64,000 nucleotides of DNA from Bowmanella dokdonensis (GTDB taxonomy: Bacteria; Pseudomonadota; Gammaproteobacteria; Enterobacterales; Alteromonadaceae): contig NZ_JAFKCV010000019.1 of NCBI RefSeq assembly GCF_017254865.1, positions 1 to 64,000 of the forward strand, given 5' to 3'. The notes under the pieces are model-generated. The model was given only the letters and a program-made list of their open reading frames with translations. It was not told the DNA's origin and searched no databases. Shown here in pieces: positions 56,355 through 64,000 of the stretch. Both the position numbers and the translations under genes were made by a program. Numbering within the stretch: position 1 is the stretch's first letter; the number at the start of each line of letters is the position of its first letter.

Positions 56355-58015
56355 TAGCCTGCCACTCTTAGTACTTCTTCGATGGTTGTGGTGCCATGCA
56401 AAGCCTTTACAAAGCCGTCTTCCAACAAACTTCTTCTGCCTTGCTGTTTCTGATACTGCCTAGCTTTACCAATAAAGTTTGCATCTTTGGGAATGCTCTT
56501 AATTACTTCGTCGCATGGCAGATATTCGATTATCGCCACACGGCCTTTGTAACCAGTTCCTGAACATTTGTCGCAGCCGACATGCATTTTTAGCCTGGGG
56601 ATATCGATAGCGAATTGTGCGGCAAGTGAAGCCAACTGGTATTGCTCCATATGTATTGACGCTTGCTGGTCTTCGACACAGCAGTGTTCACAAAGTTTTC
56701 TGACCAGTCGTTGTGCCAATATAGACACCAGCCCGGCATTCAGAAGAAATTCTTCAACACCAAGGTCCATGAGGCGTGTATAGGCACTGGGTGCGTCATT
56801 CGTATGTACCGTTGAAAAAACAAGATGGCCCGTCAGTGCTGATTGCAAGGCTATCTGAGCTGTTTCTTTGTCACGAATTTCACCCACCATTATTACATCA
56901 GGGTCTTGCCGGACAATGCTCCGCAGACCGGCAGCGAAAGTTAGATCAATATCTGGATTAACCTGCACCTGATTAACACCTGACAGCTGATATTCCACCG
57001 GATCTTCCAAAGTTATGATCTTTACATCATCATCGTTAAGATGATTAAGGAATGTATAAAGTGTTGTGGTCTTACCTGATCCTGTTGGACCAGTCATCAG
57101 TACCACTCCGGCTGTTTTATTCAAATCAGCCTCTATCTGCTCAACAATATCAGCTGCCACTCCCAGAACAGACATGTCGTAATTTATTGATTCTTTTCTT
57201 AAGAAACGCATGACGATGCTCTCACCTTCATTGAGAGGCAAAGCCGACACCCGAATGTCCAGTTCCTGATTAGCTATCTTCATCTCAATTTTACCGTCCT
57301 GCGGACGGCGTTTTTCCGCAATATCCATACCGGATAGAATTTTTAGCCTTGTTGCTATTGGCAATTGCATCCTGGCAGGCAAGGTTTCGATATCATGCAA
57401 TACACCATCAATTCTGAACCGAACGCGATACTGTCCGCGGATAGGCTCAAGGTGCATATCTGAAGCATTTTGGCGTAACGCTCTGGTAACCAGAGCATTT
57501 AGAAGATTAACAGTTGGCGCTTCAGAAGCCATTTCCTTTAACCTTTCTTCTTCATCTTCACCACCCAGTTGCAGCTTTTCATCGTCTTGGGCAAGGTGGC
57601 TGGCAAACCAGGCTCTCAACTCGTTCAGGTCACTAGAGCTGGCCACCTGGGTAATGAAGGAAGCTATACCTGAGCCATGCAAATAGTCATGTGCTTCCGG
57701 TTGCAACGGATAACGCACAGCAAAAGATAAATGACCTTGCTGGTCAGATACAGGAAACCAGTCAAATTCAATCAATCTATTCAGCAATTCTGGATCGAGG
57801 GTAGTTGAACTTGGTGTGTAGAGATTTGAATCGAACTGAGGTACTTCATATACAGTGGAGTAATATTCATGCAACTTATCCTCGGGTAAGCTACCAAGAT
57901 TAATAAGCAGTTGTTCAACCCGACCGCCATTTTTTCTTTGAAACTGGCGAGCCTTCTCCAGGTCTAGTTTGGAAACGCCAAAATCATCGGTAAGGACCTT
58001 ATCTGCCACCTTCAT
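56354..58015 (-). CDS. gspE: Type II secretion ATPase GspE
   Basis: GspE powers pseudopilus assembly from the cytoplasm. The 553-residue protein has an N-terminal domain for platform binding, the Walker A G-P-T-G-S-G-K-T-T-T near residue 310, the Asp box with I-I-T-L-E-D-P-V-E-Y, Walker B V-G-E-I-R-D and a C-x2-C...C-x2-C zinc motif near 448-490. All catalytic parts appear intact. Its start overlaps the gspG stop (ATGA). Confidence 0.95.
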   Translation of the reverse strand: MKVADKVLTDDFGVSKLDLEKARQFQRKNGGRVEQLLINLGSLPEDKLHEYYSTVYEVPQFDSNLYTPSSTTLDPELLNRLIEFDWFPVSDQQGHLSFAVRYPLQPEAHDYLHGSGIASFITQVASSSDLNELRAWFASHLAQDDEKLQLGGEDEEERLKEMASEAPTVNLLNALVTRALRQNASDMHLEPIRGQYRVRFRIDGVLHDIETLPARMQLPIATRLKILSGMDIAEKRRPQDGKIEMKIANQELDIRVSALPLNEGESIVMRFLRKESINYDMSVLGVAADIVEQIEADLNKTAGVVLMTGPTGSGKTTTLYTFLNHLNDDDVKIITLEDPVEYQLSGVNQVQVNPDIDLTFAAGLRSIVRQDPDVIMVGEIRDKETAQIALQSALTGHLVFSTVHTNDAPSAYTRLMDLGVEEFLLNAGLVSILAQRLVRKLCEHCCVEDQQASIHMEQYQLASLAAQFAIDIPRLKMHVGCDKCSGTGYKGRVAIIEYLPCDEVIKSIPKDANFIGKARQYQKQQGRRSLLEDGFVKALHGTTTIEEVLRVAG

Positions 58016-58419
58016 TGATGCACGATATCCTCGTTGTCATCCTTTCCCCCTTTTTGACCGTCTTTTCCATAAGAAGCCAGATAGTAAGGCTTACCATCAT
58101 CCCCGGGCACTTTATACGCGTATGGGTTATCCCAAGGGTCCATAGGAACGTCCTTTGGTAAATAGGGACCATCCCATCCCTGCTTGTCACTTTGTCTCAG
58201 TTCCTGCAAAGACTCTGGATAACTGCCCATGTCCAAACGGTAAGTATCCAAAGCCGTCTCAAACATCTGCATTTGTGCTGCAGCGGTTTTTCTTTGTGAT
58301 GAACTGACCTTAGAGAACATTGTCGGAGCCACCAATGACGCCAACAAGCCAATAATCATAATAACAATTAACAATTCAATTAAAGAAAAGCCTCTATGAA
58401 CTAATTTTCTTTTCAACAT
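58012..58419 (-). CDS. gspG: Major pseudopilin GspG
   Basis: GspG builds the pseudopilus shaft. The 135-residue protein begins M-L-K-R-K-L-V-H-R-G-F-S-L-I-E-L-L-I-V-I, with cleavage after Gly and Glu at position 5. The C-terminus has D-P-W-D-N-P-Y and Y-G-K-D-G, the calcium-binding loop of GspG. AGGA precedes the ATG at 58419; the frame open to 58512 enters the SLBB gene. It stands first among the T2SS genes, 26 bases after the SLBB-protein gene. No prepilin peptidase gene is in the window. Confidence 0.94.
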   Translation of the reverse strand: MLKRKLVHRGFSLIELLIVIMIIGLLASLVAPTMFSKVSSSQRKTAAAQMQMFETALDTYRLDMGSYPESLQELRQSDKQGWDGPYLPKDVPMDPWDNPYAYKVPGDDGKPYYLASYGKDGQKGGKDDNEDIVHQ

Positions 58420-58445
58420 CAAAAAATCCTGTAGTACATGCGAAA

Positions 58446-61196
58446 TTACAAAGAGCTGATCGCAGCAATGGACACAGCCAACTGATAAATAATCTGAGTG
58501 GCGTTGGTCCATAAGGTCATATTGTCCACATAGTCCGAGTTGAACGGCACTACTATGGTATCGCCGGGTTTAATGCCTGTTTCTTGGGTGCCACTGGAGA
58601 ACCAGAAACCGCTGTCCCTGCCAGGTACGCTCACCGATCCATCGGCATGGATAATATAGGTCTTATCATCCGCCGCCAGTTCCTTAAAGCCTCCGCTGCG
58701 AAGTATATATTGCTCGTAATCCAGTCCTGCTGTGTACAAGTGCGAGGTGGGCACATAGACCTCACCAATGACGTTAACTGACTGTGTCTTGCCCGGAATA
58801 TACAGCGCATCGCCGTCTTCCAGAGTAACATCTGAGGTCTTCTGTCCGTTTATTACGGCCTGCAGATCTATAACCAGGCGGCCTACCGGCTCAACCTTGG
58901 TCAAATCCCTCAACAGGTTTTTGGCCTGATCATAACTGACTACCGCACCTGCGCCGGTCTGCCTTCTCAGGCTTTCTGAGGCAATCTGTTTACGCAATTC
59001 TTCCGCCAACCTGACTAAGTTCTCCCGCTCTCGTTCCTTTAGCGATTCGCGGGTGAAAATGGCAGCCGCGGGCTCACTGTAGTTGGTCAGCCCACCGACC
59101 CGCTCCAGCAAATCTGACAGAGTCTCGCCCCTGCGAATAGTATACTCGCCGGGAAATTCCACCTCGCCTTTTACTGTTACCCGCAAATCTTCCTGCCAGG
59201 AAGGAATCGTAAAGATATTGACCCTGTCTTTACTCTTCAGCGCGATATTGTCGTCCTGATCGTTGGCCAGCACATCGGCTGGGCTGAAATTAAGATGAGT
59301 TACTTCCGCCACCCCCTTATCGTTGATAATGGTACGGGTAATCTCGGACTTGAGGCCGTAGGAGGATTCAGTCAATCCCCCGGCCGCCTTCATCAGCTTC
59401 AGTACGGTGGCATTTTGCGGTAACGGGTAGACCCCCGGCACCTTGACCTCTCCTACCACCTCAACCAATTGAAGGGGTTCTCCCAATTTGGCCTGCTCCC
59501 TGAGCTTGGCAATCACAGGGGTCAGCATGCGCTTTCTGGAGTAATAGGTGGTGTCCTTAAGCTCAAGGATTTTTTCTTTTTCTTCCTCCGTCAGCTCGAT
59601 CAGGGTCTGAGAAGCCAGTAACTGTATTTCTTCATCATCGAATGAACTGCTTTGTGCAGGCGATTCCTCAAGTCCCAACTGTTTCCAGAACAGTTTTTCC
59701 TCTATGCGTTTTTCCCACTTTTCCTTCTCGTTTTCCTTCAGTTGCTCATTAGTGAAAGCCAAATCGTCCAGGCGAATATCGCTGATGGCTTCACTTTCTA
59801 TGCGCGAAAACACCAGGATTTTGTCATTGGGTTTAAGCAACAGGTCGGCTTGCGGATCCTCCCCTAACAGGGTCAGATCCGTTTGTAGAACATTGAGGTC
59901 ACCATTCTCGTTCTGTTCACGTAATATCAGCAGATAATTCAAGTCGGCCGTTTCCAGCAGTGACTTTCGGGTGTCTCCCAGCAAGGAGGAAACCCGCTGT
60001 CCTTCATACCATTGGTAGTTGCCCGGTCTGGCCACGGCGCCAATCAGCGACACCGAATTGGCAATCCTCGGCACCACCTGGGCAATTTCAATTTCATCGC
60101 CGGCCTGGACCTTGATATCTTCACTGCTCAAATCAACGGTCAGTTGTACTTGCACGCCAGCCTGGTATCGCTTGACGCTGACTGCTCCGGCATAGCCTCT
60201 AGGCAGTTTGCCGCCCGCCAGCTCGATGACCTGGCTCAGGCTCTCTTCATGCTTAAGCTCATAAATGGCCGGACGACGCACCAGTCCGTCCACCGTCACA
60301 GTTTTGTTAACAGCGGGAATAAAGACTACGTCGCCGGGCTGCAACAGAGCATCTTTTGAGGCGTCGCCGTTATTCAGCAAGTCGTACAGGTCCAATGTCT
60401 GAACCAGTTCACCCGCCCTCTTTAGCTGAATATTTCTAAGAGAAGCTATCTCTGTCACCCCACCGCTGACAAACAGGGCATGGGTGATAGTGGACAACGA
60501 ACTGACATTATAAGCACCGGGCTTATAGGCCTCGCCCATCACAAATACCCGCATGGTGCGTAGCTCGCCCATGGTTACACTGACTTCCACGCCGATAATC
60601 TGCCGTTTAATCACATCGGCCATGTAGCTCTTCAACTCGGAAAAGCTTTTCCCTGCCACGGTAATGGGGCCAAGTTTGGGCACGACCACCGAGCCGTCGC
60701 GGCTGACTTCCAGTTGATATTCCTGGTTTTCCTTGCCATACAACTGTACCAGCAACTGGTCACCCGGCCCGACGATATAATTGGCCGGCACAGGGATATT
60801 CGAAGTGGGGGTGAAAGTGGAAGGGGCGTTAGCGAACAACTCGTAGCCGTACGGCTTAAGTTCGTCCTCTTCTTCTTTTTCCTGCTCTTCCCGGGCTCTT
60901 TGCTCTTCCGGAGTCAGGGGATTGCCAAACTCATCGAACTGGGTGCCGCGGGGATAAATCTGTTGCTGGGTGTTGAGGCCGTTGTCCCGATTCATACCTG
61001 ACAGACCCGACTGGCCCATCTGCTCCAGGCTGGACAGATCGATGCCCAACTGATTGGCCAGCATCTGACGCTGCTGCGGTGACATGTTCTTGAAACGCTG
61101 GATCTGTTCCTGGCTGAGGTTAGCGGTTTGTGCCGCAGAACCAAAGCTGACCATGACCAGCAAAGAGAGTATTGAGAGGATCCGTATAAAATTCAT
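58446..61196 (-). CDS. SLBB-domain polysaccharide export protein (OPX type)
   Basis: The protein of about 916 residues has a signal peptide (M-N-F-I-R-I-L-S-I-L, cut near G-S-A-A). It continues with an acidic low-complexity stretch and the polysaccharide-export domain Y-I-V-G-P-G-D-Q-L near residue 130, then at least five SLBB-like repeats such as G-E-V-K-V-P-G-V-Y-P-L and G-E-V-E-F-P-G-E-Y-T-I. The signal lacks a lipobox, unlike Wza. I start at ATG 61196 because it gives a normal signal peptide; ATG 61229 is an alternative. It heads the T2SS train, 26 bases before gspG. It probably exports or binds the surface glycan. Confidence 0.87.
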   Translation of the reverse strand: MNFIRILSILSLLVMVSFGSAAQTANLSQEQIQRFKNMSPQQRQMLANQLGIDLSSLEQMGQSGLSGMNRDNGLNTQQQIYPRGTQFDEFGNPLTPEEQRAREEQEKEEEDELKPYGYELFANAPSTFTPTSNIPVPANYIVGPGDQLLVQLYGKENQEYQLEVSRDGSVVVPKLGPITVAGKSFSELKSYMADVIKRQIIGVEVSVTMGELRTMRVFVMGEAYKPGAYNVSSLSTITHALFVSGGVTEIASLRNIQLKRAGELVQTLDLYDLLNNGDASKDALLQPGDVVFIPAVNKTVTVDGLVRRPAIYELKHEESLSQVIELAGGKLPRGYAGAVSVKRYQAGVQVQLTVDLSSEDIKVQAGDEIEIAQVVPRIANSVSLIGAVARPGNYQWYEGQRVSSLLGDTRKSLLETADLNYLLILREQNENGDLNVLQTDLTLLGEDPQADLLLKPNDKILVFSRIESEAISDIRLDDLAFTNEQLKENEKEKWEKRIEEKLFWKQLGLEESPAQSSSFDDEEIQLLASQTLIELTEEEKEKILELKDTTYYSRKRMLTPVIAKLREQAKLGEPLQLVEVVGEVKVPGVYPLPQNATVLKLMKAAGGLTESSYGLKSEITRTIINDKGVAEVTHLNFSPADVLANDQDDNIALKSKDRVNIFTIPSWQEDLRVTVKGEVEFPGEYTIRRGETLSDLLERVGGLTNYSEPAAAIFTRESLKERERENLVRLAEELRKQIASESLRRQTGAGAVVSYDQAKNLLRDLTKVEPVGRLVIDLQAVINGQKTSDVTLEDGDALYIPGKTQSVNVIGEVYVPTSHLYTAGLDYEQYILRSGGFKELAADDKTYIIHADGSVSVPGRDSGFWFSSGTQETGIKPGDTIVVPFNSDYVDNMTLWTNATQIIYQLAVSIAAISSL

Positions 61197-61559
61197 CAGC
61201 AGTGCAGCCCAACTTCCGGTTATGTGCATTCTTATAATAAGCGGCGGTATTCTACCGAAAGATAGATAAAACAAACAATCTATACTTCCCTGTTCCTGCG
61301 CGGCGTCAGGGAACCAGACAGCCCTGTATGAGTCCGATGGCCCCAAAAGGTTCCCCATCTGCTGAAATCAGCCCGCCTGTCCCGCCGTCAAACCCTGCCA
61401 TCTTGCATTTGACGCACGTCAACTGTATAACCGAGCCCTCGCAATCGGCGTTTTGCGCTATGGGCAATACCCTGCTGCCTGCTTGCGAACACCGATGCAA
61501 CCAAGAAGTGATAGGGTCGGCTCCATCAGCGCCGGTCTGAATCTCCATATAGGCATAAT
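61197..61559. other. Divergent promoter region of the SLBB-protein and POT-transporter genes
   Basis: This 363-base gene-free stretch must hold the promoters of the surface-assembly operon (minus) and the peptide transporter (plus). The only clear structures are a perfect dyad at 61409-61422 and a small CGGTA/TACCG hairpin near 61243-61255. Short open frames on both strands look like chance. No promoter was called with confidence. Confidence 0.5.
61409..61422. promoter_or_regulatory. Perfect dyad, possible regulator site
   Basis: TTGACGCACGTCAA reads as TTGAC-N4-GTCAA, a perfect inverted repeat of the kind bound by dimeric regulators; the TTGAx-N4-xTCAA spacing resembles CRP/FNR-family sites. 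It stands between two divergent genes. Binding protein unknown. Confidence 0.5.
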
Positions 61560-63110
61560 ATGACAACGACTATTAAAACAACGACATCAAGTGACAAGGG
61601 AGAGTTTTTCGGCCATCCGGGCGGCCTCTCCACCCTGTTCTTCACCGAGATGTGGGAGCGCATGAGTTATTACGGCATGCGCGCCCTGCTGGTACTCTTT
61701 ATGACCGCCAGCCTGCAGGAAGGCGGACTGGTGATTACCGTGGCCTCAGCCACCGCCATCTATGGCCTGTATACGGGGGCCGTCTATTTTATGGGTCTGC
61801 CCGGCGGCTGGATGGCTGACCGGCTGATCGGCGGCCAGAAGGCCGTCTGGTACGGAGGCCTGATTATCATGACCGGCCATATCGTGCTGGCCATTCCATC
61901 GGACAAGACCTTCTTTATCGGCCTGATCCTGGTAGTACTGGGGACCGGCCTGCTTAAGCCCAATATCGGCGCACTGGTGGGCCAGCTTTACAGTTCGGGC
62001 GACCAGCGCCGTGACAGCGGCTATACCCTGTATTACATGGGTATCAACATGGGCTCCATCATCGGTTATTTCGTCTGTGGCTACCTGCAGACCAATATGG
62101 GCTGGCACTGGGCTTTTGGCGCCGCCGCCATTGGTATGGGCCTGGGTCTGATCCAGTACCGCCTCACCCTGTCCAGACTGTCTGGTATCGGCGACGGTCC
62201 GGCCGAGCCCATGACCCCCAGGAACACCCGAAGCGCCTGGATGGCGATCCTGGCCTTTATGATAGGCCTGGTGATCGTTACCGCCATGGTAATGACCGGC
62301 GCCATTGTCATTGATCCTGTGGCCATGGCCCAGTACGTGGCTATCGGCATCACGGCGGTATTTATCCTGTATTACGCCGGTATCTTTATGTTTGGCAACC
62401 TCACCGGCGATGAGACCAAGCGTCTGCTGGCCCTGCTGCTGGTCTGTATTGCCTCCACCTGCTTCTGGGCGGGATTCGAGCAGGCCGGTTCCTCCCTGAA
62501 TCTGTTTGGTCGCGACCTGACCGATCGCATGATCGGCACCTTTGAAATCCCTACCCCCTGGTTCCAGTCGGCCAACTCCATCTTTCTGGTACTGATGTCG
62601 CCGTTCTTCGCCGCGCTGTGGATCAACCTCAGCAAACGCATGATCAATCCGTCCTACGGCCTGAAAAGCGCCGTAGGCCTGATTATCATGGCCACCGGCT
62701 TTATCGTGATGTTCTTCGCCGCTCAATTGGCAGCCAGCGGCCTGAAAGTAGCGCCGTTCTGGCTGATTGCCACTTACTTCCTGCATACAGTGGGTGAGCT
62801 GTGCCTGAGTCCGGTTGCCCTAAGCGCGGTGAGCAAGCTGTCACCCAAGCGCATGGCTGGCCAGATGATGGGCGTGTTCGTATTGACCTACTCCATAGGT
62901 AACGTGGTAGCCGGCCTGCTGGCGGGTAACTTCGATCCTGAGAAACCCAGCGAAATGCCCGCACTGTTTATGCAGATCACCCTGTTCAGTGTGGCCGTGG
63001 GGATTGTCGTGCTGCTGGTCAGTCTGAAGACCAAGCAATGGGAAAAACTGGCCGAGAAGGACGACTCAACGGCTGTCATCGATGCCAATGAGCCCATCAA
63101 GGCAAGTTAA
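61560..63110 (+). CDS. POT-family proton-dependent di/tripeptide transporter
   Basis: The 516-residue protein has 12-14 predicted membrane helices and the POT (PTR2) signatures. E-M-W-E-R-M-S-Y-Y-G-M-R near residues 30-41 contains the E-x-x-E-R proton-coupling motif. G-W-M-A-D-R-L-I-G-G lies near 83 and F-W-A-G-F-E-Q-A-G near 302. It imports di- and tripeptides across the inner membrane. The start at 61560 gives the usual short cytoplasmic N-terminus. A hairpin follows the gene. Confidence 0.93.
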   Translation: MTTTIKTTTSSDKGEFFGHPGGLSTLFFTEMWERMSYYGMRALLVLFMTASLQEGGLVITVASATAIYGLYTGAVYFMGLPGGWMADRLIGGQKAVWYGGLIIMTGHIVLAIPSDKTFFIGLILVVLGTGLLKPNIGALVGQLYSSGDQRRDSGYTLYYMGINMGSIIGYFVCGYLQTNMGWHWAFGAAAIGMGLGLIQYRLTLSRLSGIGDGPAEPMTPRNTRSAWMAILAFMIGLVIVTAMVMTGAIVIDPVAMAQYVAIGITAVFILYYAGIFMFGNLTGDETKRLLALLLVCIASTCFWAGFEQAGSSLNLFGRDLTDRMIGTFEIPTPWFQSANSIFLVLMSPFFAALWINLSKRMINPSYGLKSAVGLIIMATGFIVMFFAAQLAASGLKVAPFWLIATYFLHTVGELCLSPVALSAVSKLSPKRMAGQMMGVFVLTYSIGNVVAGLLAGNFDPEKPSEMPALFMQITLFSVAVGIVVLLVSLKTKQWEKLAEKDDSTAVIDANEPIKAS

Positions 63111-63140
63111 GGAGTAAGACAGTAACACACTGTTTCTTTC

Positions 63141-63170
63141 AGACACCCGGCCCAGGCCGGGTGTCTGCGT
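63141..63170 (+). terminator. Probable terminator after the peptide transporter
   Basis: AGACACCCGGCC (63141-63152) pairs perfectly with GGCCGGGTGTCT (63155-63166). The following GCGTTTC is poor in T, so termination may be partial. It lies 30 bases past the transporter stop. Confidence 0.7.
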
Positions 63171-63184
63171 TTCAAAATCCCTTA

Positions 63185-63556
63185 ATGGCTTCTTATTGGC
63201 AGCAACTTTGGTTATCCTGCCAGGCAAATTCCCATGACTGCTGGTTTATGAAGCTGTATTTCTCCACTCGTCACATTCCCGGGTTGGCCCGCCTGAGACT
63301 CACCGAACGACTGGCCCGCGTTCGTCAGGCCAACCAGCGTCTGACCGGCCCGCAACGGCTGCTGTTGAATGTGATCAAGCTGGTCATGCTGAGCCTGTTT
63401 TTCATCTTTGTGCTCAGAAGCCCGGATCACTGGCATAACCTGGTATGGGCCTTGCTTTCATTGCTTATCTATCCGCTGATCCTCAAACCCGTTCAGTATG
63501 GCTTTTGTGCCGGGTATATTGACAGCGGCCACACTGACAACCACAAGACTGAATAA
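63185..63556 (+). CDS. Small membrane protein, unknown function
   Basis: The 123-residue protein starts at ATG 63185. It has a basic, amphipathic N-terminal half (L-A-R-L-R-L-T-E-R-L-A-R) and two hydrophobic segments near residues 65-80 (V-I-K-L-V-M-L-S-L-F-F-I-F) and 86-103 (L-V-W-A-L-L-S-L-L-I-Y-P-L). I do not recognise a family. GTG 63161 and ATG 63245 are alternative starts; the former lies inside the hairpin. It ends nine bases before galE on the same strand and may be cotranscribed with it. Confidence 0.65.
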   Translation: MASYWQQLWLSCQANSHDCWFMKLYFSTRHIPGLARLRLTERLARVRQANQRLTGPQRLLLNVIKLVMLSLFFIFVLRSPDHWHNLVWALLSLLIYPLILKPVQYGFCAGYIDSGHTDNHKTE

Positions 63557-63565
63557 GGAATTTCC

Positions 63566-64000
63566 ATGTCACATGTTCTGGTTACTGGCGGTGCCGGCTA
63601 TATCGGCAGCCACACGGTTTTACAGTTATTGGAAGCGGGACACCAGGTTACGGTGCTGGACAACCTGAGTAACGCCTCAGACGAATCGCTCAGGCGCGTG
63701 CAGACGCTGACCGGCAAAACCCTGAACTTTGTCAGGGGGGATATTCTCGACGCAGACGGCCTGGACCGCCTGTTCGAAGACGGCGACTTCGACTCGGTGA
63801 TTCATTTTGCCGGCCTCAAGGCGGTAGGGGAGTCCGTCGAACAGCCCCTGCGTTACTATCAGAACAATGTGAGCGGCACCCTGACACTTTGCCAGGCGAT
63901 GGAAAAACACCAGGTGCGCAATCTGGTGTTCAGTTCCTCTGCCACTGTCTATGGCGACCCCGTCCACCTGCCGCTGATTGAGGACATGCCCACCGGAACA
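63566..64000 (+). CDS. galE: UDP-glucose 4-epimerase GalE (5' part, cut by window end)
   Basis: GalE interconverts UDP-glucose and UDP-galactose. The 145 visible residues include [10 protein letters not shown] (NAD site), D-N-L-S-N-A-S near 35, [10 protein letters not shown] near 82 and F-S-S-S-A-T-V-Y-G near 122 with the catalytic serine. This set is specific for GalE. AAGGAA upstream of the ATG is a good ribosome site. The C-terminal part lies beyond the window. Confidence 0.95.
   Translation, partial: MSHVLVTGGAGYIGSHTVLQLLEAGHQVTVLDNLSNASDESLRRVQTLTGKTLNFVRGDILDADGLDRLFEDGDFDSVIHFAGLKAVGESVEQPLRYYQNNVSGTLTLCQAMEKHQVRNLVFSSSATVYGDPVHLPLIEDMPTGT

Noticed and set aside
61243-61255. CGGTA-TTC-TACCG hairpin resembling an ops/RfaH element
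   Set aside because: On the minus strand it reads CGGTAGAAT, which shares only GGTAG with the ops consensus GGCGGTAGCGT. The match is too weak to claim RfaH control.
61306-61566. Short frames on both strands in the SLBB/POT intergenic region (86 and 70 codons)
   Set aside because: Neither has a ribosome site, signal peptide or family-like sequence. They overlap each other and the region is needed for two promoters.
61746-62786. Long open frame (346 codons) antisense to the peptide transporter
   Set aside because: It is the mirror of a clear POT-family gene in a high-GC region. Its composition (Gly, His, Gln rich) is typical of an antisense shadow, and it has no family features.

Overview
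The window is chromosomal DNA from a gammaproteobacterium, most probably an Alteromonadales/Alteromonadaceae-type marine bacterium. The support is the set of gammaproteobacterial gene orders: lepA-lepB-rnc-era, rpoE-rseA-rseB-rseC divergent from nadB, sdhE-ygfX divergent from ygfZ, and prfB-lysS with the classical +1 frameshift. The genus cannot be fixed from the sequence alone. No rRNA, tRNA or CRISPR array was seen.

Layout. (1) 1-28.2 kb is mostly housekeeping at higher GC. An IS3-like element end (1-127) is followed by an alpha/beta hydrolase and serB, a CoA-transferase, ytjB, and tatD-pdxH with a striking heptanucleotide repeat at the tatD start. Then come era-rnc-lepB-lepA, rseC-rseB-rseA-rpoE, nadB, a MaoC-like protein coupled to ygfX-sdhE, ygfZ, a SlyD-like isomerase, a periplasmic binding protein, lysS-prfB, a CBS protein, zntB, an FMN reductase, and the sugar-nucleotide genes galU, UDP-glucuronate epimerase and ugd. 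(2) 28.5-46.7 kb is a surface-glycan locus with visibly lower GC. wecA (+) faces a long minus-strand gene train with many short stop/start overlaps. It encodes a DegT aminotransferase, Wzx flippase, sulfotransferases, an asparagine-synthase-like protein, RmlB, RmlA, a WecF-like transferase, two other likely glycosyltransferases, Wzz, an acyltransferase, a Wzy-like polymerase, a PssD/PssE-like split transferase and a GT4 transferase. The likely product is a lipid-linked heteropolysaccharide carrying uronic acid, a dTDP-4-amino-4,6-dideoxy-hexose derivative and possibly sulfate and acyl groups. (3) 46.8-61.2 kb is a minus-strand unit headed by a 900-residue-class SLBB/polysaccharide-export protein. 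It continues with a complete type II secretion (T2SS) core in the order G-E-F-H-I-J-K-L-M-C-like-D. Beyond it lies a monocistronic gene for an acidic secreted protein of S-layer type with its own promoter, long leader and strong terminator. (4) 61.5-64 kb (+) holds a POT-family peptide transporter, a small membrane protein and the 5' part of galE, cut by the window end.

Most interesting unit. The contiguous export-protein/T2SS/S-layer-like block next to a sulfotransferase-bearing glycan locus looks like one surface-assembly island. The T2SS may secrete the abundant surface protein, the SLBB protein may export the glycan, and the glycan may anchor the protein layer. The gene content and order are read from the sequence; the functional coupling is inference.
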